Shown here: positions 18,229 to 24,100 of the stretch, one piece after another
How the letters are laid out: each line of letters starts with the position of its first letter
Position numbering within the stretch: position 1 is the first letter of the stretch
From: Rhodocyclaceae bacterium
Lineage (GTDB): Bacteria > Pseudomonadota > Gammaproteobacteria > Burkholderiales > Rhodocyclaceae
Length of the DNA stretch: 64,000 bases
Assembly (NCBI GenBank): GCA_019455325.1
Contig: JACFMQ010000006.1
Location: forward strand, 62,001 to 126,000
Reading direction: 5' to 3'
Notes under the pieces: model-generated
The model's input: only the letters and a program-made list of their open reading frames with translations
The model's database searches: none
What the model was told of the DNA's origin: nothing
Made by a program: the position numbers and the translations under genes

Positions 18229-19448
18229 TGCCGATCAAGATTCACCACGGCCCGCCCGGCGCCTACAAGACCTCCGGCGCCATCGGCGATGACTTCCTGC
18301 GCGAAGCGAGGGAAGGGCGCCTGATCGTCACGAACGTGCGCGGCATGAGTCGCCGGCGCGTGCTCGACCACTTCGACGACATCCCCGAATCCTTCGACCT
18401 GATCTGGATCGACGACCGCACCGAAGAGGGCAGGGAGAAGCTGCACAAGTGGTTCCACTGGCTACCCGAGGGCGCCTACCTGTTCCTCGACGAGGCTCAG
18501 GACATCTGGCCGCGCTGGTGGCGTGATGCCGATCTGGCGAAGCTGAACTATCCCGGCGGCCGGCAAAAGGCGCTCGAAGACAACCGCCCGGCCGATTGGG
18601 CGATGGCGTTCGACAAGCACCGCCATTGGAACTGGGACATTGTCCTGACGACGCCGAACATCCGGAAAATCCGCGACGACATTCGCGGCGTCGCCGACGC
18701 CGCCTACAAGCACAAAAACCTCGCGCTTCTCGGTTTCCGTGGCCGCTATATCGAGGGCTTTCACGCGCCGGACGACGCGGGCACGGCCGAAAGCCACTTC
18801 TTCTCCATCGTCCGCAAAAAGGTTCCAAGCTATGTCTGGAAGCTCTACGACAGCACGGCCACCGGCAAGGTCAGCGACACGCGGAACGGCATCAATCTTT
18901 TCTCGAATCCGCGGATATTGCTCCTGGTGGGCTTTTTGGTCATCGGTGGGTATTTTGCTCTCCGTAATGGCGGCACCGTTCTGGATACTCCGCCAACTGG
19001 CCGGCCTGCTGCGCCAACTGCTCAACCAAATCCGCCCGGTGTTCCGGCTGGTGGGCCGGCTCCTGCTGCTCGTCCTGCTGCGCCTGGCTATCGGGGTGAC
19101 GCTGTTGTGGCTCATGGGGCGCAGCGCGGTTTTCCTGCTGACCTAGCCTATCCGTACCTCGACGTGGATCCGGTGATCATGGGCACGTCGGTCTGGCGCG
19201 GCAAGAAGCGGTACTACATCGACGCCGGCGACACCATGCTGACCAGTGACGACTACCTCAAGGCCGGCTACACGATGACGGACATGGGGCCGTGCGCCGT
19301 CAGGTTCCAGATACAGGGTTTTACGCAGATCGTCCGCTGCGGCCGCGAACCGTCGCCGCGCGGTATCCAGATCGCCAAGTCGAGCGCCGGCAGCGCCGCC
19401 GAGGAGCCGATGCGACGAGGCGGCGCTGCCGGCGCGACCCCGCCATGA
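18228..19448 (+). CDS. zot: Zot / pI-like phage assembly ATPase
   Basis: Inner-membrane assembly motor for filamentous phage extrusion. 406 residues: cytoplasmic ATPase domain with Walker A GPPGAYKT (8-15) and Walker B YLFLDE (84-89), one membrane segment (about 229-245, ILLLVGFLVIGGYFAL), a Pro/Ala-rich periplasmic linker and a C-terminal periplasmic domain. It is the signature gene of inoviruses. No secretin gene accompanies it. The stop overlaps the next small lipoprotein gene as ATGA. Confidence 0.93.
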   Translation: MPIKIHHGPPGAYKTSGAIGDDFLREAREGRLIVTNVRGMSRRRVLDHFDDIPESFDLIWIDDRTEEGREKLHKWFHWLPEGAYLFLDEAQDIWPRWWRDADLAKLNYPGGRQKALEDNRPADWAMAFDKHRHWNWDIVLTTPNIRKIRDDIRGVADAAYKHKNLALLGFRGRYIEGFHAPDDAGTAESHFFSIVRKKVPSYVWKLYDSTATGKVSDTRNGINLFSNPRILLLVGFLVIGGYFALRNGGTVLDTPPTGRPAAPTAQPNPPGVPAGGPAPAARPAAPGYRGDAVVAHGAQRGFPADLAYPYLDVDPVIMGTSVWRGKKRYYIDAGDTMLTSDDYLKAGYTMTDMGPCAVRFQIQGFTQIVRCGREPSPRGIQIAKSSAGSAAEEPMRRGGAAGATPP

Positions 19449-19573
19449 AGCATTTGAGCGTTGCGATTTTCGCTGCTGTTCTGCTGTGCGCCTGCGACCG
19501 CGGCCGCGATCGCTTGGTGTCCGATTGCCTCGCCTACTTCGAGGGCGCCACCAGCTCGCGCACGTGTCGATGA
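19445..19573 (+). CDS. Tiny phage lipoprotein 1
   Basis: 42 residues: signal peptide with a lipobox-like LCAC (cysteine near 17), then a short, charged mature part with two more cysteines. ATGA overlaps with Zot before it and with the next ORF after it show that three genes are translationally chained. Not recognised by family. Confidence 0.55.
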   Translation: MKHLSVAIFAAVLLCACDRGRDRLVSDCLAYFEGATSSRTCR

Positions 19574-19710
19574 AACCCCTGTTGCTGCTCGCCCTGGTGA
19601 TGCTGTCGGCCTGTGCCGGGACGTCGGACGATGAGCGCCGCTTGGCGCGTTACGAGTGGTTTGCCTGCGCTACTCGTGGGGAGGGGAAATTTCCAATTCC
19701 TCCGTGCTAA
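19570..19710 (+). CDS. Tiny phage lipoprotein 2
   Basis: 46 residues: signal peptide MKPLLLLALVMLSAC with a canonical LSAC lipobox (cysteine 15), and a short mature part ending PIPPC. Overlaps the previous gene by ATGA. Possible roles are envelope exclusion of other phages or help with secretin use; none is shown. Confidence 0.6.
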   Translation: MKPLLLLALVMLSACAGTSDDERRLARYEWFACATRGEGKFPIPPC

Positions 19711-19719
19711 GATTTTGTC

Positions 19720-20187
19720 ATGATCGGCCGGATCGGAAAAATCTGCATCTACATGACCTGCGCGCTCGCCGGCGTCTCGCCTGCGGTTGCGCAGGACATC
19801 ATCTATGTGTGCGTCAAGGATGGCCGGGAACTCATGACGGATCGTCCATGCGAGGTGCTCGGCGCCACGACGAAGCGGATCAGGACGCCGGAGAGCTTCA
19901 CGCCGTTGAGCGTGATCGGTGGCGGTCTGACGACTGGCGAGCGCCGGATGCTTCGGGAATACGAGGCACGGAATGATGCCCTGGACCGCGAGCATGAGGC
20001 GCGTAGGCTTGCGGACCGTGAGGCAGCGAATCGAGCTGATGCGTTAAACGTGGCCGAATGCAGGCGGCTCGATGCCGTGAAGAAGAGCATCGTCAATCAG
20101 CAGCGGCAGCATTCCACGCAGTGGCTGACGGATCGTCATCGCGAAATCAACGACGAGATGTACAGGCGCCGCTGCAAGACGCTGTGA
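19720..20187 (+). CDS. Secreted DUF4124-like phage protein
   Basis: 155 residues with a signal peptide (to PAVAQ) and a short N-terminal region (DIIYVCVKDGRELMTDRPC) resembling DUF4124. The rest is a long charged helix (about 70-145) with possible coiled coil. Last gene of the rightward phage operon, followed immediately by parS-like site 3 and a hairpin array. Function unknown. Confidence 0.6.
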   Translation: MIGRIGKICIYMTCALAGVSPAVAQDIIYVCVKDGRELMTDRPCEVLGATTKRIRTPESFTPLSVIGGGLTTGERRMLREYEARNDALDREHEARRLADREAANRADALNVAECRRLDAVKKSIVNQQRQHSTQWLTDRHREINDEMYRRRCKTL

Positions 20188-20191
20188 CGAT

Positions 20192-20209
20192 TGTTTCGCA
20201 TGCGAAACA
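20192..20209. promoter_or_regulatory. parS-like palindrome (site 3)
   Basis: A perfect TGTTTCGCATGCGAAACA, 4 bases after the stop of the last rightward gene, in the convergent intergenic region. Confidence 0.8.
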
Positions 20210-20226
20210 TTGACGCTGGTAGCGAA

Positions 20227-20305
20227 GGGCGAAGCCCGCATCCGGCGAAGCCGGGGGAGCGGGTCAAGGGGTGCAGCCCCTTGCGGGTGCAGGGCGGAGC
20301 CCTGC
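20227..20305. other. Tandem hairpin array in the convergent phage intergenic region
   Basis: Four consecutive perfect hairpins: GGGC-GAA-GCCC (20227-20237), CCGGC-GAA-GCCGG (20242-20254), CAAGGGG-TGCAG-CCCCTTG (20265-20283) and GCAGGGC-GGA-GCCCTGC (20289-20305). It resembles the folded intergenic region of f1-type phages, where packaging and replication signals lie. Similar hairpin strings also occur as ordinary intergenic repeats, so the role is uncertain. Confidence 0.55.
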
Positions 20306-20313
20306 CGGCGAAA

Positions 20314-20338
20314 AAAACCGGGGTTATGCCCCGGTTTT
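20314..20338. terminator. Bidirectional terminator between convergent phage operons
   Basis: A 10-bp stem AAAACCGGGG/CCCCGGTTTT with a TTATG loop, flanked by A and T runs usable in both directions. The stop codon of the last minus-strand ORF lies in the loop. Confidence 0.8.
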
Positions 20339-20515
20339 GCTTTTTCCGATCTCGATGTATTCGCGTATTCGCCGCTTGGCGGTTTCGCGCTTGGCCTTGT
20401 CCTGGCTGGTGAGATAGCCGATGGCCAGGCAAAGCCGCTGCGCGATCTCCGCGCTATCGAGCCCTTCGGCGTCGAGGCCTGCGCGGAGGAGGGTGGCTTT
20501 CTCGGCTGGCTCCAT
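20324..20515 (-). CDS. Third small protein of the toxin-antitoxin operon
   Basis: 63 residues, charged and helical, beginning directly after the toxin stop (TAAATG), so surely co-translated. It ends inside the terminator loop. No family recognised; it might modulate the toxin or be unrelated. Confidence 0.55.
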   Translation of the reverse strand: MEPAEKATLLRAGLDAEGLDSAEIAQRLCLAIGYLTSQDKAKRETAKRRIREYIEIGKSKTGA

Positions 20516-20791
20516 TTACGGGTATTCCTGCCGAGCATGCACGACGCGCAGCACCCGAACGCGGATCATGTCGACGCGGTACACAACGATGTAATTGGGA
20601 TGCGCGACGTATTCCCGCGTGCCAGGGATTCGTCCGGGCTTGCACGCGAACGGCATCGATGCCAATCGCTCTACGCCCGTCTCGATGGTTTCGCGCAAGG
20701 CCAGTGCCGCCGCTGGTGCGAACTGCTCGATGTAGCCCTGAATCTCGGCCAGGTCGAGCTGTGCCTCATTCGACCATTCAACCGGCAGCAC
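20516..20791 (-). CDS. ParE/RelE-superfamily toxin
   Basis: 91 residues with the ParE-family pattern: VEWSNEAQLDLAEIQGYIEQ at the start, then RIPGTREYVAHPNYIVVYRVD and a final RVLRVVHARQEYP strand. Starts with GTG, overlapping the antitoxin gene by 14 bases. Probably poisons gyrase (ParE) or translation (RelE-like); sequence alone favours ParE. It would stabilise the prophage or its circular form in the host. Confidence 0.85.
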   Translation of the reverse strand: MLPVEWSNEAQLDLAEIQGYIEQFAPAAALALRETIETGVERLASMPFACKPGRIPGTREYVAHPNYIVVYRVDMIRVRVLRVVHARQEYP

Positions 20792-20969
20792 GCTTTTTCC
20801 TACGCTCTTCCAGCAGTCGGTCTACCCGCGCCATTGCCTCGTCGTGCGGCAGGCACGGTTCCTTGCTGTCAATGGCTTCCTGGACCTTGGCGCGGAACCA
20901 GCGGTCATAGCTGGCGGCTTGTTCGTCGGTCTCGAACTCCGACACGCGAGGATCTAGAACGGTGCTCAT
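20778..20969 (-). CDS. RelB/ParD-type antitoxin
   Basis: 63 residues from ATG 20969, which has GGAGGT 6 bases upstream (the earlier ATG at 20975 touches the ribosome-binding site). The stretch YDRWFRAKVQEAIDSKEPCL followed by DEAMARVDRLLEERRKKRA matches RelB_N/ParD-like antitoxins that bind DNA and the toxin. First gene of a three-gene operon; it probably represses its own promoter. Confidence 0.82.
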   Translation of the reverse strand: MSTVLDPRVSEFETDEQAASYDRWFRAKVQEAIDSKEPCLPHDEAMARVDRLLEERRKKRAAG

Positions 20970-20991
20970 GATCATACCTCCTATGAGTTAA

Positions 20992-21019
20992 AGGATACTG
21001 GCAAGCCGGCGAAGTTCAA
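20992..21019 (-). promoter_or_regulatory. Toxin-antitoxin promoter
   Basis: On the minus strand TTGAAC (21019-21014), 16 bases, TATCCT (20997-20992), ending 22 bases before the antitoxin start. parS-like site 4 lies 15 bases upstream of the -35 box, so ParB could affect this promoter. Confidence 0.6.
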
Positions 21020-21033
21020 AGTCGGCCTGCCGG

Positions 21034-21051
21034 TGTTTCGCATGCGAAACA
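21034..21051. promoter_or_regulatory. parS-like palindrome (site 4)
   Basis: A perfect TGTTTCGCATGCGAAACA abutting the parB stop codon (21052-21054) and just upstream of the toxin-antitoxin promoter. Confidence 0.82.
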
Positions 21052-22206
21052 TCAGTGCTGCTCGGCGTCCATGGTGACCTCGATCAACTCCGTCAGGTCG
21101 AAGAGGATGTCCTGACTGCCGGCCACGTATGCGGCGATCTCGATCGCTGCCGTTTTATTGTCGCAGCAGATTTCCATGACCTTTTGCAGGCGGGCGACGG
21201 GGGTATCCTTCTTCCCGCGCTCATGGATCTTTTCAAGGTGCTGGCTGAGCGCCTGGCGCTGATCGTCGGCCAAGTCGCCGCAGTCGTAATCCCACACCAG
21301 TATGTTCGGATCGAGCCGCCTGCGCTCGGCCTCGTTCGCTGCCTCGACCGCGCGCTCATGCGCCTTCTGTTCCCGCTGCGCCTTCGCCTCCGGGCTGGCG
21401 GCCTCGGTCTCGGCTGCCTGGCGCGCTTGCTCCTGCTCTGCCTTCTCCGCCTCGATCCTCGCCTTGACCTCGTCGAGCTTCTCCCGCACCGTCTGCCGTC
21501 CGGCCTGGCCTTTCTTCACGGCTTCCGCGATCTCTCTGCTTTCCCAGTGGCAGAGCTGTGCGATCTTGTCGACCGTCAACACGATCTCCAGATCCTCGGT
21601 GACGCATTCATCGAGCAGCTGCCGCGCTTGCCACGCCAGGTTCGGGCAGCTCGCCGCGAGTCGCTTCGACACCCACGCCTTTGACTTGTGCAGCCGCTCG
21701 GCCGCGGCTGTCACACTCCCGCCGACCAGGTCGTATAGCTTGCGCACGGCCGCCGCCTCGTCGGCCAGGCCAAGGTCTTCGCGCTGGATGTTCTCGGCGA
21801 GCTGCATCATGCTGGCCGTGTCGTTGTCGACCTCGCCGATGATTGCCGGGATGGTGTCGAGCTGCGCCAGGCGTGCGGCGCGCAGCCGCCGCTCGCCGGC
21901 GATCACCAGGTAGTTGGCCATTCCCGGATTCGGCCGCAGGAGGATCGGCTGCAGCACGCCCCGCACGGCGATATCCTGCGCCAGCTCCTGCAGCGATGCC
22001 TCGTCAAACGTCGTCCGCACTTGCTTCCGCGTCTCGATCAATGTCAGCGGCACCATCATCAGCTCGGACGGCGGCGTGCTCGGCGCCGGGATGTTGAGCG
22101 ATGCCTGCCGCATCTTGGCCACGGCCGCGGCGGCGGCCTGCTGCTTCGTCGGCTTCTTCGCTGCCGCTTTCGGTTTCGCATGCGAAACATTTTGAGTCGT
22201 CGTCAT
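21052..22206 (-). CDS. ParB/KorB-family DNA-binding protein of the phage
   Basis: 384 residues. After an Ala/Lys-rich tail (1-48) comes a ParB N-domain (about 52-148) with the nucleotide-binding motif GERRLRAA (104-111) and ENIQREDL (138-145), typical of CTP-dependent ParB clamps. A helix-turn-helix follows (about 162-185, SVTAAAERLHKSKAWVSKRL), then a long charged, probably coiled region and a C-terminal domain. ATG 22206 has GGAG 8 bases upstream. No ParA gene is seen in the prophage. Five palindromes resembling an expanded parS (plus a degenerate sixth) are scattered through the phage, one of them inside this gene and one at its end, so partition, KorB-like silencing or both are plausible. 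The family is clear; the role is inference. Confidence 0.9.
   Translation of the reverse strand: MTTTQNVSHAKPKAAAKKPTKQQAAAAAVAKMRQASLNIPAPSTPPSELMMVPLTLIETRKQVRTTFDEASLQELAQDIAVRGVLQPILLRPNPGMANYLVIAGERRLRAARLAQLDTIPAIIGEVDNDTASMMQLAENIQREDLGLADEAAAVRKLYDLVGGSVTAAAERLHKSKAWVSKRLAASCPNLAWQARQLLDECVTEDLEIVLTVDKIAQLCHWESREIAEAVKKGQAGRQTVREKLDEVKARIEAEKAEQEQARQAAETEAASPEAKAQREQKAHERAVEAANEAERRRLDPNILVWDYDCGDLADDQRQALSQHLEKIHERGKKDTPVARLQKVMEICCDNKTAAIEIAAYVAGSQDILFDLTELIEVTMDAEQH
22172..22189. promoter_or_regulatory. parS-like palindrome (site 5)
   Basis: GGTTTCGCATGCGAAACA, 17 of 18 bases, inside codons 6-12 of parB (encoding VSHAK). It may let ParB control its own gene. Confidence 0.78.
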
Positions 22207-22211
22207 GGTCG

Positions 22212-22643
22212 TTACTCCTTCGCAAGGTTCAGGTTCAGGAACTCGGCAAGCTTCTCCATCGCCGCCTTGTAGCCGTCTTCATAGCCGCGGCTGTATTCGA
22301 TGCTCGACCGCGGCTGATAGCCGATTTCTTCGAGCTTCTTCAGGGGCTCTTGTGCAGCGATCTCGGTCAATTCCGCATCGGACATGGCTGCATACCGCTC
22401 GGCGGTTTCTTTTGCCTGGGCCTTGTCTTTAGCGATACCGCTGGTTCCCTGGGCGGGGTTGGTCTGGCTGCGGGCAGACCAATGCCATTTACCGGCAAAG
22501 TAAGGGCCTGTCTCCGGCCCGTATTCACTGATTCGGCAGTAGCGCGTGCTGGTCTGCATGACCTGGTCGCCTTGATCAGAAGTTATCCACATCTGGGCCG
22601 TGGAGCCCCTGCCGTTGCTGTTCTGGGTTTCCGGTGCGTACAT
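22212..22643 (-). CDS. Hypothetical protein co-transcribed with parB
   Basis: 143 residues from ATG 22643 (GGAGG 8 bases upstream); it ends 5 bases before parB, so they form an operon. Not recognised. Two parts are visible: an N-terminal polar region (about 1-75, WITSDQGDQVMQTSTRYCRI) and a helical C-terminal region (KAQAKETAERYAAMSDAELTEIAAQ). It does not look like a ParA ATPase (no Walker A). The left arm of a 28-bp inverted repeat lies just upstream. Confidence 0.6.
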   Translation of the reverse strand: MYAPETQNSNGRGSTAQMWITSDQGDQVMQTSTRYCRISEYGPETGPYFAGKWHWSARSQTNPAQGTSGIAKDKAQAKETAERYAAMSDAELTEIAAQEPLKKLEEIGYQPRSSIEYSRGYEDGYKAAMEKLAEFLNLNLAKE

Positions 22644-22661
22644 CGTTGTTTCCTCCTGTGA

Positions 22662-22835
22662 GTGATCCATCCGTTCCGTCTTCGCCCCCTTACAAAAGCG
22701 TCGGAGCCCTGCGCGAAGCGCTTTGTGTTTTCTGGCAAGCAAGCGGGCATGCCAGCGTTTTTTGCTGGCGTGACTGGTTGCCGGCCTATCTAACTTGCGG
22801 AGACCTTGGGGGCGAAGACGGAACGGATGGATCAC
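22662..22835. repeat. 28-bp perfect inverted repeat, candidate phage origin or packaging region
   Basis: Arms 22662-22689 and 22808-22835 are exact reverse complements over 28 bases, enclosing 118 bases that contain a GCCAGC/GCTGGC hairpin (22751-22769) and a GCGC-GAA-GCGC hairpin. No protein is evident in 22644-23116. Such a structure in the intergenic region of a single-stranded DNA phage suggests a replication origin, a packaging signal, or paired operators for the divergent parB and int operons. Confidence 0.7.
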
Positions 22836-22870
22836 GGGAGGTTGAGCACGCGCCGGCAAACCATGACGGC

Positions 22871-22914
22871 GGGACGCCGTCGCTATTGCAACGCTCCCTC
22901 AGGGAGCGCGTCCC
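22871..22914. other. Branched hairpin and GC-rich hairpin cluster upstream of int
   Basis: GGGACGC (22871-22877) pairs with GCGTCCC (22908-22914) around an inner CGCTCCC-TCA-GGGAGCG hairpin. More small hairpins with GAA loops follow up to about 23055 (for example TCCGC-GAA-GCGGA). This fits a structured phage intergenic region. Confidence 0.5.
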
Positions 22915-23116
22915 GAAGGGCGCCGCGAAGCGGTTGAGGGTGGGGTAAGCAAGCGGAGCGCGCAGGCGATAGCGACCAGAAGGGCGCCGAAGGCGTCGCG
23001 TAGCGATGAGCGAATAGCGAAACCCTGTCAGGGCGCGGTCCGCGAAGCGGAATCGCAATATGGCGGAATCCCTGTATTGGCGCGGCTTTTGGGCCTGTCG
23101 CCGGTATAATTCCGGC

Positions 23117-23986
23117 ATGGCTTCGACATGGAAAAATGCTGCTGAGAAATGGCTGCACGAGACCAGACACAAGCGCAGTCATCGTGACGATCGGCAGAAA
23201 CTCGAATGGATCGGGGAACGCTGGAACGACAGAAGCCTGTCTGAAATCACGCGCGATGACGTGGCTGACCTTGCCGACGAAAAGGCCCTGACGGTCAAGC
23301 CCTCGACCGTCAATCGCTACCTGGCATTGATCCGTGCCATCCTCCGCCGAGCCGAGCGCGAATGGCGCTGGATCGACCGAGCGCCGCACATCCGCCTACA
23401 CCCGGAACGCCAGCGCCGTGTCCGCTGGCTCAAGCCTGAGCAGGCCCGGACGCTACTCGCCGAGCTGCCGCCGCATCAACAGCATGCCGCGATTTTTGCC
23501 TTGTCGACCGGCCTCCGTGCCGGCAACGTCGGCATGCTCCGATGGGAACAAATCGACCTCGGCCGCCGGGTACTTTGGCTGTATGGCGACCAGACCAAGA
23601 ACGGCGAAGACATGAGTGTCAGCCTGAACGACAACGCCATGGCGATTCTGCACGCCAGGCGTCGGATACACCGCGAATGGGTATTCACCTATCAAGGCAG
23701 GCCGATTCAGCGTTTCACCACGAGGGCCTGGTACAAGGCGCTGGATCGAGCAGGTATCGAGAATTTCCGCTGGCACGACCTGCGCCACACTTGGGCGAGC
23801 TGGCTCGTGCAGGAGGGGGTACCGCTGTATGCGTTACAGGAAATGGGCAGTTGGAAAACCGCCGCGATGGTGCGGCGGTACGCGCACCTGAGTCCGGCGC
23901 ACAACCTCAAGTTCGCACAGACGATAGATGCCGCCATCACCAAGGCGGTAGGTCTTGATCCTGAATCCGGGGACGATGATCGCTGA
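23117..23986 (+). CDS. int: Tyrosine recombinase (phage integrase)
   Basis: Integrates and excises the phage at tRNA-Phe. 289 residues: N-terminal SAM-like core-binding domain, then the catalytic domain with R134 (STGLRAGN), K161, H220-x-x-R223 (WHDLRHTW), W246 in the place of the second histidine, and nucleophile Y255 (RRYAHLSP). ATG at 23117 begins the conserved domain, but a TATAAT at 23105-23110 lies almost against it and there is no ribosome-binding site; an in-frame ATG at 23060 would add 19 residues. The gene reads outward into attR, at the end opposite the tRNA. Confidence 0.9.
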   Translation: MASTWKNAAEKWLHETRHKRSHRDDRQKLEWIGERWNDRSLSEITRDDVADLADEKALTVKPSTVNRYLALIRAILRRAEREWRWIDRAPHIRLHPERQRRVRWLKPEQARTLLAELPPHQQHAAIFALSTGLRAGNVGMLRWEQIDLGRRVLWLYGDQTKNGEDMSVSLNDNAMAILHARRRIHREWVFTYQGRPIQRFTTRAWYKALDRAGIENFRWHDLRHTWASWLVQEGVPLYALQEMGSWKTAAMVRRYAHLSPAHNLKFAQTIDAAITKAVGLDPESGDDDR

Positions 23987-23999
23987 TGACAGGTGGCTT

Positions 24000-24045
24000 A
24001 TTGAAAATCCGCGTGTCCGTGGTTCGATTCCGCGACTGGCCACCA
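24000..24045 (+). repeat. attR (46-bp direct repeat, orphan tRNA-Phe 3' half)
   Basis: An exact copy of 12961-13006. It has no 5' half and is not a tRNA gene; it marks the right phage boundary and the original chromosomal 3' end of the tRNA. Confidence 0.95.
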
Positions 24046-24100
24046 CCATTCCACGCCCAGCCCATCGGCTGGGCGTTTCGTTTTCCGCCCCTGCCGGTCT

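Larger units (their letters stand above)
12961..24045. mobile_element. Integrated filamentous phage (inovirus) at tRNA-Phe
   Basis: About 11.0 kb between 46-bp direct repeats. From left to right it holds a repressor (minus), an operator-promoter region, a small ORF, Rep, ssDNA-binding protein, small coat-like proteins, the major coat protein, a TspB/pIII-like adsorption protein, DUF2523/pVI, Zot/pI, small lipoproteins, then on the minus strand a toxin-antitoxin operon and parB, and finally a plus-strand tyrosine integrase next to attR. No secretin (pIV) gene is present, so export probably uses a host secretin. The core appears intact, with no obvious frameshifts. The size is large for an inovirus because of the maintenance genes. 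Confidence 0.93.

Noticed and set aside
20227-20338. CRISPR array
   Set aside because: The repeats are hairpins of differing sequence and spacing with no constant repeat or spacer, and no cas genes are present in the window.
24000-24045. A second tRNA-Phe gene
   Set aside because: Only the 3' half is present; it is the attR repeat.
23834-24049. A 71-residue minus-strand ORF with the peptide SRGIEPRTRGFS
   Set aside because: That peptide is the antisense of the tRNA 3' half; the rest is antisense to int. It matters only as a possible extension of the repressor frame on the excised circle.
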